This document shows positions 9,752 through 18,700 of a stretch of DNA of 64,000 nucleotides, one piece after another. Location of the stretch: NCBI GenBank assembly GCA_048267305.1, contig JBLWXT010000019.1, positions 8,302 to 72,301 of the forward strand, in the 5' to 3' direction. Both the position numbers and the translations under genes were made by a program. The stretch is from Owenweeksia sp048267305. GTDB taxonomy: Bacteria > Bacteroidota > Bacteroidia > Flavobacteriales > Schleiferiaceae. A model generated the notes under the pieces. The model did no database searches and was not told the origin of the DNA. It saw only the letters and a list, made by a program, of their open reading frames with translations. Position 1 is the first letter of the stretch. The number at the start of each line of letters is the position of its first letter.

Positions 9752-10090
9752 TTAGCCAGTCATTCCAAGGTCAGTGTCTTTTAGGGAGTCAGAATCACTA
9801 TCAGCCATTACAATCATAAAACTAAGAAGTGTAAGTAGTTCAGACTTCAAAAAATCGAGACCCTTTACATCAATTAGTTGCTCAGCATTGTTTATCAGTT
9901 GTTCCATTTTACTGAGGGATTTTTTCTGAAATTCTCCAGGTTCAAATCCAGCCAGGCTGCTTTGTGTATAAAATACATTGAGCAATGAATAAGCTACTGC
10001 GGCTTGCTTTAGTAAAGAAACCGGAGAGGGGTTGCTTGTTGTGGCAATGTCCCGCTTTACGTTTTCTAGTTGAGTTATAATTTGTTTCAT
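9752..10090 (-). CDS. Hypothetical small helical protein
   Basis: A 112-aa protein of unknown function, predicted almost wholly helical, without signal peptide. An acidic Ser/Asp-rich tail (DSDSDSLKD) ends it. It sits alone on the minus strand between the tRNA terminator and the S9 peptidase, with no operon partner. Codon pattern and an ATG start make it plausible, but a chance ORF cannot be excluded. An inverted repeat (CTTCCT/AGGAAG, 10108-10125) lies 18 bases before the start codon and could be an operator. Confidence 0.45.
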   Translation of the reverse strand: MKQIITQLENVKRDIATTSNPSPVSLLKQAAVAYSLLNVFYTQSSLAGFEPGEFQKKSLSKMEQLINNAEQLIDVKGLDFLKSELLTLLSFMIVMADSDSDSLKDTDLGMTG

Positions 10091-10504
10091 GAGTAGAGTT
10101 GATTATACTTCCTGAATATAGGAAGATCAAAGATTACTGATGTAGGAATAAGAAGAGTATTTTTATATTTATTAACTGATAATTAGTGAATTACTATGTT
10201 TTAGGAGAGATGTGCTTTTGTGGAAAAAGTTAGAGTCCAATTGATTTGAGCGACCGATTTGTATTTGTTTCAGAAGAGATTTTGTCATAATTGATATTCG
10301 GGAAAAGCAGAGGCCCTTGTAAACAAGCGCGAGTATTATTTGCAGTTTATTCCTACGTTGGGGGGATGGATCTTTTCTTAAAACCTCGTGGCAGGTATCA
10401 ACTTTTGGGTGGATTTGAGCACTTTACCAAATTGTGGTTTTCATATCTTCGGGCTTCCAAATAGCTTACCCCTATATCTGTTACAGCTATCTAAATCCAA
10501 ATCA
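10091..10504. other. 414-base divergent intergenic region
   Basis: This region lies between the divergent 112-aa gene and the S9 peptidase gene. It contains the 10108-10125 inverted repeat and a CTTGT-AA-ACAAG hairpin near 10316-10327. An in-frame extension of the peptidase gene starts at 10388, but its 39 codons do not look like protein. No clear TAnnTTTG promoter was found for either gene. Confidence 0.5.
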
Positions 10505-12949
10505 ATGAAAAAGATTATTGTATTGCTTGCTGTGGTGTTTTGTTTGCCACTTATCGCCCAAACTGAATTGCGCTATCAAAAACCTCCAAAGGAAATTCTG
10601 GATCTTGTGGATGCGCCAATGGCTCCCGGGGTAAACCTTGATAGTAAGGGAGAAAACGTGGTACTCTTTTTTAGGGACCCTTATAAGTCTATTGCTGAAT
10701 TATCAGAAACGGAAATGCGTCTTGCAGGGCTTCGGATTAATCCTAAAACCAATATTGGTAGCAGAACCCGCTATTACAATGACCTAAAAATAAAGAAGGC
10801 TACCGCCAAGGCTGTGCGCAAAGTGCAGGGGCTTCCTGCAAACGCACGATTATCTAATTTCAGGTGGTCTCCCAATCAAAAAATGATGGCATTTACACAT
10901 ACCACGGCAGATAGGGCAGAAGTGTGGGTGATGGACATAGAAAAGGCCAGCGCCAGAAGACTTACCAATGCTGCTGTAAATGCCAATATGGGTAACCCTA
11001 TAGAGTGGTTTAAGGATGGCAGCGCACTTTTGGTACGAATGCTTCCCCTCAATAGAAAAGAACTTATCAATACGGCTGAGTCAGTTCCTGCCGGCCCTGT
11101 GGTTTCAGAGAGCAATGGAGAAAAGGCTCAAAATCGTACTTATCAGGATTTACTGAAAAACCCTGCTGATGAATCCAATTTTGAACAGTTGGCATATTCA
11201 GAATTGCATAAGGTAAATATGGACGGCACCTCTAATCAGTGGATACCTGTTTCAGGTATGTATGATGATATGAGCTTTTCACCGGATGGAAATTATGTGA
11301 TGGTGAGCAAGGTGAGCAGGCCATTTTCTTATTTGGTGCCTTATTATCGCTTTCCAAGCGAAACTACCATCTATGATAAAAACGGAAATGTGGTGCAGGT
11401 GGTAAATACAACCCCGCTTACGGAGGTATTGCCAAAGGGTTTTATGTCGGTAAGAGAGGGAAGGCGTGGTCTTGGATGGCGTGCTGATAAGCCCTCCACC
11501 TTGTTTTGGGTACAAGCCCTTGATGGTGGTGATCCCGAAAAGGAAGTGGATTTCAGGGATGAGGTTTTTCAGTTGGAAGCTCCATTTAATGGAACGCCAA
11601 AGTCCATCATAAAAACAAGAAACCGCTTTGGCGGCATTACCTGGGGCAATGATGAAATTGCCGTGGCGTATGACTATTGGTGGAACAATCGTAACACAAA
11701 AACATACTTGTTTAATCCTTCCAACGCTGCCGAGGAGCCAGCCATTATTTACGATCGCAGTTATCAGGATCGATATAGCGATCCGGGAAATTTTGCTACA
11801 CATCGAAATCAGTTTAATGAAAGTGTGCTGATGGTAAATGCCGGCAAAGCTTATCTTTTGGGAGACGGGTTTTCGGATAAAGGTCAGTTTCCATTTGTGG
11901 ATGAATACGACCTGACAGCTAAAAACACAAGGCGCCTTTATCAGTCGAAATACACAGATAAGAAAGAAGATATCAGAGATATTATTGATCCTGCAAAAGG
12001 AAAGGTTTTGGTGCGGATCGAATCTTCAAGTGAATATCCCAATTATTATTTCCGCGATATTACTAAAAAGGATAAGCTAAGCGCTATCACGAGTTTTGAA
12101 AATCCTTTTAAAAGCATACAGGATGTGCATAAAGAGGTTATAAAGTACACGCGCGAAGATGGGTTGGAGCTGGAAGCTACGCTCTATTTACCTGTGGGAT
12201 ATGATATGAAGAAAAAGGAAAAATTACCTATGGTAATGTGGGCCTATCCCCGTGAGTTTAAGGATAAAAACAGTGCTTCGCAAAACACATCCAACCCCAA
12301 TGACTTTACCTATCCCTATTATGGTTCACCAATTTATTGGGTCAGCAGAGGGTATGTTGTTTTAGATGATGCTGCCTTCCCGATTGTGGGCGAGGGAGAT
12401 ACTGAACCTAACGACTCTTTCAGAAAACAATTAGTGGCCAATGCCAAGGCGGCTATTGATGCTGTGGATAAATTGGGATATATAGATAGAAACCGTGTTG
12501 CAGTGGGCGGACATTCCTATGGAGCCTTTATGGTAGCTAATCTTTTAAGCCATTCTGATTTGTTTGCAGCGGGCATTGCGCGCAGCGGAGCTTATAACCG
12601 TACGCTTACTCCTTTTGGTTTTCAAAGTGAAGAACGTTCTTACTGGGAAGCACCAGAGGTTTACAATACCATGTCGCCCTTTATGCATGCCGATAAAATG
12701 AAAACTCCGCTTTTGCTTATTCATGGTGAAGCCGATAACAATAGTGGTACTTATCCGCTGCAAAGCGAAAGGTATTTTAATGCACTGAAAGGTTTGGGTG
12801 CCCCGGCTCGCTTGGTGTTATTGCCAAAGGAAAGTCATGGCTATAGTGCTAAGGAAAGTATTTTGCACCTGCTCTGGGAGCAGGATCAGTGGTTGGAGAA
12901 ATACGTTAAAAACCGTGAAGCCAATACAGAAACCACAGGTACAAACTAA
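10505..12949 (+). CDS. S9 family serine peptidase (glutamyl endopeptidase-like)
   Basis: An 814-aa secreted enzyme. The ATG at 10505 was chosen over an upstream in-frame ATG at 10388 because it starts directly at the signal peptide (MKKIIVLL, cut after LIAQ). The N-terminal two thirds is a PD40-type β-propeller gating domain. The C-terminal α/β-hydrolase domain carries the nucleophile motif GGHSYGAF, then an Asp in HGEADNN and a His in ESHGYS, so the catalytic triad is complete. GHSYGAF and the overall length fit the S9D glutamyl endopeptidase group. Likely periplasmic oligopeptide degradation. A terminator follows at 12963. Confidence 0.9.
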   Translation: MKKIIVLLAVVFCLPLIAQTELRYQKPPKEILDLVDAPMAPGVNLDSKGENVVLFFRDPYKSIAELSETEMRLAGLRINPKTNIGSRTRYYNDLKIKKATAKAVRKVQGLPANARLSNFRWSPNQKMMAFTHTTADRAEVWVMDIEKASARRLTNAAVNANMGNPIEWFKDGSALLVRMLPLNRKELINTAESVPAGPVVSESNGEKAQNRTYQDLLKNPADESNFEQLAYSELHKVNMDGTSNQWIPVSGMYDDMSFSPDGNYVMVSKVSRPFSYLVPYYRFPSETTIYDKNGNVVQVVNTTPLTEVLPKGFMSVREGRRGLGWRADKPSTLFWVQALDGGDPEKEVDFRDEVFQLEAPFNGTPKSIIKTRNRFGGITWGNDEIAVAYDYWWNNRNTKTYLFNPSNAAEEPAIIYDRSYQDRYSDPGNFATHRNQFNESVLMVNAGKAYLLGDGFSDKGQFPFVDEYDLTAKNTRRLYQSKYTDKKEDIRDIIDPAKGKVLVRIESSSEYPNYYFRDITKKDKLSAITSFENPFKSIQDVHKEVIKYTREDGLELEATLYLPVGYDMKKKEKLPMVMWAYPREFKDKNSASQNTSNPNDFTYPYYGSPIYWVSRGYVVLDDAAFPIVGEGDTEPNDSFRKQLVANAKAAIDAVDKLGYIDRNRVAVGGHSYGAFMVANLLSHSDLFAAGIARSGAYNRTLTPFGFQSEERSYWEAPEVYNTMSPFMHADKMKTPLLLIHGEADNNSGTYPLQSERYFNALKGLGAPARLVLLPKESHGYSAKESILHLLWEQDQWLEKYVKNREANTETTGTN

Positions 12950-12962
12950 ATAAAAGGACAAG

Positions 12963-13000
12963 GGATTTTGGGTTTACTTTTGAGAACTCAAAATCCTTTT
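12963..13000 (+). terminator. Terminator after S9 peptidase
   Basis: A 12-bp stem (12963-12974 with 12985-12996, including one G-T pair), a 10-base loop and TTTT after it. It lies 14 bases after the peptidase stop and only 18 bases before the next tRNA, so it either isolates that tRNA or is partly read through. Confidence 0.75.
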
Positions 13001-13017
13001 GTCTTATTAAAGGTTTA

Positions 13018-13092
13018 GGGACATTAGCTCAGTTGGTTCAGAGCACTACCTTGACAGGGTAGGGGTCACTGGTTCGAATCCAGTATGTCTCA
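13018..13092 (+). tRNA. tRNA-Val (anticodon GAC)
   Basis: A 75-nt cloverleaf. The acceptor GGGACAT pairs with ATGTCTC (one G-T at position 2). The anticodon stem CTACC/GGTAG has loop TTGACAG, anticodon GAC. The T-arm is CTGGTTCGAATCCAG, the discriminator A, and CCA is not encoded. There is little room for its own promoter after the terminator at 13000, and an ORF begins 4 bases later. Confidence 0.95.
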
Positions 13093-13095
13093 CAA

Positions 13096-13359
13096 ATGGA
13101 TGTTATAACTGAAATAGCTGATAAGGTTAAATCTCTTTTGGATAATGACTTATCCCGTGATTTGCAAACAGACTATGGGCAGTTGGTTGATTTAGTAAAA
13201 AACTACAGGGGAAAAGTATCGGTTGAAGATGTTCAAGATGCACTGTCTCTTGTTATAAGTCGATGGGATTTACCCGACTATGAAGATGAAGTAGTGGTTG
13301 ATATCAGTTGCCGGTTGTCAGGATTTTGCTCATCTCATGTAGAAATAAAGTGGTATTAG
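13096..13359 (+). CDS. Hypothetical 87-aa protein abutting tRNA-Val
   Basis: A small acidic protein of unknown family, without signal peptide or membrane helix. The N-terminal part is helical and the last 25 residues look like β-strand (VVVDISCRL...HVEIKWY). The ATG lies only 3 bases after the tRNA discriminator base, so tRNA 3'-end processing would leave an mRNA with an almost absent leader. Coding-like composition and an uninterrupted frame support it; no homologue is recognised. Confidence 0.5.
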   Translation: MDVITEIADKVKSLLDNDLSRDLQTDYGQLVDLVKNYRGKVSVEDVQDALSLVISRWDLPDYEDEVVVDISCRLSGFCSSHVEIKWY

Positions 13360-13448
13360 TCTTTAGTCTATATTATTTCTCCCAACTCAAACTTTGCAGC
13401 CTCCCTTTTCGTTTCTCACCTTTACCCAACCTCAATTACTTTTTTTAG

Positions 13449-16400
13449 ATGACCATTCCCTATGTAAAATTATTTGTCACTTCCTCAGCCATGCTTTTTT
13501 TAATGCTTATTGGTGCATTTAAATCATCTCCAGAAGAGGTGGCTATAGCAGCTAAAGAGCCTGCCATTTACATAAACCCTGTTCGCTTTACTGATGGTGC
13601 AGATAAGCCATGGAATAATATTACCGCGGATCCTGGCAAGGCAGGACTTATGGCGGAGAACTTAAAAGATGAAAATGGCAATCCCACTAAAGTGGATATT
13701 TATATGGAGACGCCCACCTCCTATCCATTTTCAAAAACCCCGAATGATCAGAAAACAGTTGAAGGAGTTTTTCCTGATAAAGTTTTGTGGCGCGGATGGG
13801 GCAGCAAAGCTCCGTGGAGTTTTAGGTTGGCTGGTTTGATCCCAAACTACACCTACACCCTTACCTTTTTTGCCTCTCAGTTAAGTTATGAGGGCAATGA
13901 GATAAATTATGAAATAAATGGGATTTCAGTGCTGTACAAAGGAGTTGCGGAAAATACATCTGCTACTTTAAAGGTGAGTGTAAAAAGCAATGGAAAGGGA
14001 GATATTGTAGTAAAGGCCACTAATGTGGATGGCAGCTTAAGTAGTTTGGCGGCTTTGGTGGTGGAGGATGCTGCGGATAATTACTTCGCACCAGAGGTAT
14101 ACTCGGGTAAGGAAATAGTCCTCTACAGGCAGAGCTCAACAGAGCCTGTAAAAAGAGCTTCTCGCTCCACACCTCCCAAAAATAATAAGGCGTATTACAA
14201 TAGTGTATTAGTAAACAGGGAAGCGCGAATTAGTAAAAAAAGACTTGTGCATCCGGACCCTAATCCATACAATCACGCCATTGAAATGTACGGAGGTTAT
14301 GAGGTGGATTGGCCCGATAGTGATAACAAAACACCGGCAACGGCCAATATTCACGGCCCTGAGGCTGCGTGGAAGCTGCAAGACGTAAAATGGACGGATG
14401 GCAAACTGGATGGGCTTTCTACTTCAAAGCCCCAATATTATTTTAAGCAGAAGTTTCATTATGTGAAGCAGCCCTGGAAGGATCTGTCCACTTATTATTA
14501 TTTGAACCGGGAGACGAGGCTTGATACTATTGTTTTTTATCAACTCGATAACAGACCTATATTGCCCGAGGCTACTTGTAATTTTTGGTATGCACTGTAT
14601 GGCAGTACCGATAATTTCACGTGGACCAAAATTTTGGATAGCCTTGCCTTTGACCGTTCTGGCAGGTGGAAAGGCTATGTAACCAAAGATCCAAATTACT
14701 ACTGCTATTTGCGATTGCGGATTGTGAGCAGCGACCCGAACATGTATAACGATTGTCAAACCAATTCTGCGCTCATAAAAATAGTGGCTTCGGGTGATTA
14801 TCGCGGAGGGTATATTACTGGTTTTATGGAACCAGATGACCTGCCCACGGCAGCAGAAAAGAAGAATACCTTCAATGATTTTTTTGGCACCAATGGATTT
14901 AATTCTGACCCCGATACGCTTAGGGCACAGTTTAATTTTTTCAGAACCTATATGAGTTATGGGGATTTTAGCAATGAAATTGGCGGGAAGTTTTTCATAA
15001 ATCAAAATACCAATGGCCAAACCCAAACGCATTATTCTACTATTATGGATAAGGGCGAGGATGGCTATGCGGTGCGTTGGTTGAAGAACGACATTATATA
15101 TCGCAACAAGAGAGTGAAGGCCATCAATCCCGATATCAAAATATTGTACTGCATACAGCAAGGGGCTAATTGGTATGTAAATCAAAAGGCCACAGCAGAG
15201 GCGGGCTGGTATTATTATAGGGATGAAAACGGAAATAAAAAAGTGGATTATCCGGAGGAATTCCTGCCATTTTCCACCACCTCCTATCTCGTTCCCGGAG
15301 AAGCAGGAACTTACCCTAATCGGCAGAGAAAGGAAGATGTTAGCGAGATAGTGACCGAATACAGGATTAATCCAAAGGGATATGAAAAATCGCAGGAGGT
15401 TTTAGACTACTGGACCAAGGATGGAAAAGTATCGCCCTGGATAGCGGGATACTTTGATGTTACAGATCCTCAAAACCCCCATACCCAAATTTATAATCGG
15501 GGTATGCGAATTCCCTGGGATAAGCACAGGGCCCTGGCCGATCCGGCAAAAAGAGATAGTGTGCTCTCTGACCCCCGCACCTATGCCTATGATGCCACTT
15601 TTTTTTATAATCTAACCGCTGTTCATGGTCCTAATGAGGTGGATATAAAAACCCTTTGGGTACAGCCGGGGCAGGTAAAGCGTACCGGCCATGGAGTGAT
15701 GGATATGCTGGAGTGGGAAAATGAAACAGACCAGGATTGGCATGGCCCTCTTGCCCATATGTGGCCCCAGTGGGCTGCTGCTTATATGAGTGCTATAATG
15801 GATGGTAATATGGGGCAGATTCCGGGGCCGCATAACAATAACATTACGGGTTATATGTGTGCGGCTCCTCTACTGGATTTTTTGTATCAGGGTACTACCA
15901 AAGATGGTTGTTTCGATATTAAGCTTGCGCTGGATGCTCTGGTGGCTATTCGCACTAAGCGCAAAAAAGAACTCAATGAACAGGGAATAACCACACATCC
16001 AGGTAATGGAATGCCTCTGTATATTTTGCCTCCCAACTTTTGGGCAAACTGGCACCATTACTCAGGTACCAGTGGTGGGCAACGAAGTGGTCAGCATATT
16101 CGTTTTCCTGATGAAAAGGATGAAAAGGGACTTACAGCTACAGATGACAATATCTATGAAAGTATAAGAGCCCAAACGGCATGGCTTAAATCCTTTTACC
16201 CTCAGGTGAAAACAACTATAACCGAGTGGGGCTATGGCACTCATACCGGAGGGAAGTTTTCTCCCCTTAAGGAGGACTTTGGTGTGAAGAGCTCCCGGAT
16301 GGATAGGGTTCAGGATAGCCTTGTGGACATCCTTGAAAAACAAAAGGAAAAATTAAGGGCAACTGCCGTACCGGATAAAGGAGCGATTGCCAAACTGGAT

Positions 16401-17048
16401 AAGGATATAGCCAAGTTAAAAAGTGCAGAGCCCCTGTCGATGCCCAAAGAGGCAGGTATGTTTTATCAACAGGCCAATTGGCTGATAAGGGGAAGTTTGG
16501 AAATTTGGTTTTCGGGGCTTGATAATCTTGCCCAATACTGGCTTTCTGACAAGGGAAGCTATTACGACATTTTTACGTATGATGATAGTCTGAAACGATA
16601 CATGCCCGACCACCAAAAGAAGTGGCTGGTAGAATCCAAAAATGACTATACTACATTTTTGGGCTGTGGACTTTATGGCAATCCGAGATTTGGACATGGA
16701 GGATATCCCCCAAAAACATCCGCCTATGCTTTTCATACTATGAAGAAAATCCTGGGTGATAATGTGGCTGTAAATCGTCAGTATCTGAATGAGGAGCAAA
16801 AAATTAAATCCTACCTCACATACAATGAAAAGGGTAAGTACTATGCGCTGGTAGTTTTTAAGGCAACAGCCAAAAATCTTAAAACCGAGAACTTTGAAGT
16901 AAAATTGCCATCAGGAGCGATGGAGATTGAAGTTATTGACTTTGTGTTGGATAGTTATTCGCCTAAATCACAAAAGGCCAAGGGGCCATCGGTGATACTC
17001 ACCATAACGGAAAAGCCAATAATCATTAAGTTTAAACTTCCTTCATAA
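13449..17048 (+). CDS. Large secreted putative clan GH-A glycosidase
   Basis: A 1199-aa protein with a hydrophobic N-terminal export signal (about residues 5-24). Residues about 35-205 look like a carbohydrate-binding or malectin-like β-domain. Residues about 290-450 resemble an F5/8-type discoidin module (YALYGSTDNFTWTK, then YLRLRIVSS). Residues about 470-1100 look like a TIM barrel, with an acid/base-type ENE at 757-759 and a later TEWGYGT with Glu926 as candidate nucleophile, the spacing seen in clan GH-A enzymes. A β-sandwich ends the protein. No T9SS sorting domain is visible. Not assignable to a known GH family by eye; the substrate is unknown. Confidence 0.7.
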   Translation: MTIPYVKLFVTSSAMLFLMLIGAFKSSPEEVAIAAKEPAIYINPVRFTDGADKPWNNITADPGKAGLMAENLKDENGNPTKVDIYMETPTSYPFSKTPNDQKTVEGVFPDKVLWRGWGSKAPWSFRLAGLIPNYTYTLTFFASQLSYEGNEINYEINGISVLYKGVAENTSATLKVSVKSNGKGDIVVKATNVDGSLSSLAALVVEDAADNYFAPEVYSGKEIVLYRQSSTEPVKRASRSTPPKNNKAYYNSVLVNREARISKKRLVHPDPNPYNHAIEMYGGYEVDWPDSDNKTPATANIHGPEAAWKLQDVKWTDGKLDGLSTSKPQYYFKQKFHYVKQPWKDLSTYYYLNRETRLDTIVFYQLDNRPILPEATCNFWYALYGSTDNFTWTKILDSLAFDRSGRWKGYVTKDPNYYCYLRLRIVSSDPNMYNDCQTNSALIKIVASGDYRGGYITGFMEPDDLPTAAEKKNTFNDFFGTNGFNSDPDTLRAQFNFFRTYMSYGDFSNEIGGKFFINQNTNGQTQTHYSTIMDKGEDGYAVRWLKNDIIYRNKRVKAINPDIKILYCIQQGANWYVNQKATAEAGWYYYRDENGNKKVDYPEEFLPFSTTSYLVPGEAGTYPNRQRKEDVSEIVTEYRINPKGYEKSQEVLDYWTKDGKVSPWIAGYFDVTDPQNPHTQIYNRGMRIPWDKHRALADPAKRDSVLSDPRTYAYDATFFYNLTAVHGPNEVDIKTLWVQPGQVKRTGHGVMDMLEWENETDQDWHGPLAHMWPQWAAAYMSAIMDGNMGQIPGPHNNNITGYMCAAPLLDFLYQGTTKDGCFDIKLALDALVAIRTKRKKELNEQGITTHPGNGMPLYILPPNFWANWHHYSGTSGGQRSGQHIRFPDEKDEKGLTATDDNIYESIRAQTAWLKSFYPQVKTTITEWGYGTHTGGKFSPLKEDFGVKSSRMDRVQDSLVDILEKQKEKLRATAVPDKGAIAKLDKDIAKLKSAEPLSMPKEAGMFYQQANWLIRGSLEIWFSGLDNLAQYWLSDKGSYYDIFTYDDSLKRYMPDHQKKWLVESKNDYTTFLGCGLYGNPRFGHGGYPPKTSAYAFHTMKKILGDNVAVNRQYLNEEQKIKSYLTYNEKGKYYALVVFKATAKNLKTENFEVKLPSGAMEIEVIDFVLDSYSPKSQKAKGPSVILTITEKPIIIKFKLPS

Positions 17049-17126
17049 AGTGTGGTATCCGTTTAAAACATTTGAATTTTGTTAAATGCTGTTTTTATAC
17101 AAAGCCTTTAGTGCTATTTTGCGCCC

Positions 17127-18203
17127 ATGAAAAAAACCTCGCCTTCCAGAGATATTTCGGCCTTTGAAGCCAAGTTTGAAGCTCAGAAAATTGCCTTTGC
17201 GCCCATTACCTTTCAATGTGCTCTTTCCCTCAGAAATACTGGTATACTAAGGGCTGTGGCCGATGCGGATCCCAAAGGCGTTTGCGTTGAAACCATAAGC
17301 GAAAAAACCGGAATTTCTAAATATGGGGTAAAGGTGCTGCTTGATATGGGAGCAAGTATGGGGCTGGTGAAGGAAGAAGATAGTCAGTTTTATCTGCTAA
17401 ATACAGGGCATTTTATTTTGAATGACCGTATGACACAGGTAAATATGGATTTTACTCATGATGTGTGTTATAAAGGGATGTTTCATCTTGAGGAGGCCAT
17501 TCGCGAGGTAAAACCCGCAGGATTGAAGGAACTTGGAGATTGGTCTACCGTATATGAGGGCCTTGCAGAATTGCCGGCCAAACTGCGTAAAAGCTGGTTT
17601 GAGTTTGATCATTTCTATTCTGACGGTTCATTTCCAACTCTGTTGGAAATTGTGTTTGGTGAGAATAAGCCCAAAAAGCTTTTTGATGCAGGTGGTAATA
17701 CCGGAAAATGGGCCATGCTGTGTGCTGCGCACGATCCGGATGTGGAAGTTACTATACTCGATCTGCCGGGTCAGCTGAGAGATGCCATGGCCAACGCAAA
17801 AGCCAAGGGTTTTGAAGACCGTATCAAGGGCTTTCAAATCAATATGCTGGATGACTCTCAGGCTTTTCCGAAAGGAGCTGATGTTATTTGGATGAGTCAG
17901 TTTTTGGATTGTTTCTCTGAAGAGGAAATATTGAGTATCCTGAAAAGAGCAGCTGCCAGTATGGATGTTGATGCGAAACTCTACATATTGGAAACCTATT
18001 GGGATCGCCAGCGCTTTGATGCCGCCAGCTATAGCCTTAATGCCACTTCACTTTACTTTACCGCCATTGCCAATGGCAATAGCCGCATGTATCATTCCAA
18101 GGATATGATTCGCCTGGTGCAGGAAGCCGGGCTGATTGTAGAAAAGGATACCGATGATATTGGTATGGGAGGGCATACATTGTTTAGATGCGCGCTGAGG
18201 TAG
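17127..18203 (+). CDS. SAM-dependent O-methyltransferase-like protein
   Basis: A 358-aa protein with the two-domain layout of O-methyltransferase family 2. The winged-helix dimerisation domain spans about residues 20-105 (TISEKTGISKYGVKVLLD). The Rossmann methyltransferase domain follows, with the SAM-binding motif LFDAGGNTGKWA (about 187-198), the acidic loop TILDLPGQL and a late ILETYWDR motif. The methyl acceptor is unknown. The gene stands alone, 78 bases after the glycosidase-like gene; a TATTTTG box just before the ATG hints at a very short leader. No adjacent biosynthetic genes suggest a product. Confidence 0.8.
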   Translation: MKKTSPSRDISAFEAKFEAQKIAFAPITFQCALSLRNTGILRAVADADPKGVCVETISEKTGISKYGVKVLLDMGASMGLVKEEDSQFYLLNTGHFILNDRMTQVNMDFTHDVCYKGMFHLEEAIREVKPAGLKELGDWSTVYEGLAELPAKLRKSWFEFDHFYSDGSFPTLLEIVFGENKPKKLFDAGGNTGKWAMLCAAHDPDVEVTILDLPGQLRDAMANAKAKGFEDRIKGFQINMLDDSQAFPKGADVIWMSQFLDCFSEEEILSILKRAAASMDVDAKLYILETYWDRQRFDAASYSLNATSLYFTAIANGNSRMYHSKDMIRLVQEAGLIVEKDTDDIGMGGHTLFRCALR

Positions 18204-18376
18204 GTGTTTTACTCCTGAGCTACAGACTGCAATAAAAAGATGCAGTAGATTCTTTGACTGTCAGTGTGGTTTTGTGATAACCAAAACTCAATGGATATAG
18301 CGAAGGTCTTGATTTTTAGCTCATAGCTACATACGTTGAAAGAAGCTAAAGCACTTTCAGTGTATGAGAGGGAATA

Positions 18377-18694
18377 TCAGGTTTTCTCGATCAATTGAAA
18401 GTCTCCGGCCTTATTTTTAAAAGCACTCACAAAACGATCGTTCATTTCTTTAGAGCAACCGCTTAATTCCACATAGGTTTTTTGCTCCTCGGGGAAGGTG
18501 TGAAGTGCGAGATGGCTTTCGCTTAGGAGCCAGATGCAGGTGTAGCCCTGAGGGCTGAAATGGTGCTCGGTAAAGTTAACTACCCCATATCCGGCATGAT
18601 CCAGCATTTCTTTAAAAAGAGGCACGAGTTCATCTGGATCAGTAAGCCTTATCCAGGTTCTGTGATTATATATTTGGGTTGCTGTAGCTTTCAT
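18377..18694 (-). CDS. speD: S-adenosylmethionine decarboxylase (SpeD family)
   Basis: A 105-aa prokaryotic class 1B-type AdoMet decarboxylase proenzyme. The signature LLSESHLALHTFPE contains Ser60, which would self-cleave to form the pyruvoyl cofactor, followed by His61 and His65. Cys80 (SGC) matches the conserved catalytic Cys. It makes decarboxylated SAM, the aminopropyl donor. It is the last gene of the minus-strand cluster, 6 bases after the aminopropyltransferase, so donor and user are made together. At 105 residues it is slightly shorter than typical SpeD. Confidence 0.92.
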   Translation of the reverse strand: MKATATQIYNHRTWIRLTDPDELVPLFKEMLDHAGYGVVNFTEHHFSPQGYTCIWLLSESHLALHTFPEEQKTYVELSGCSKEMNDRFVSAFKNKAGDFQLIEKT

Positions 18695-18700
18695 AGTTCC

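Noticed and set aside
10388..10504. Upstream in-frame extension of the S9 peptidase
   Set aside because: It would put 39 residues before an excellent signal peptide starting at 10505; the extension has no coding character.
18204..18376. Intergenic gap between the methyltransferase and speD searched for a bidirectional terminator
   Set aside because: Only a 5-bp CTGCA/TGCAG stem was found, without a T-run on either strand.
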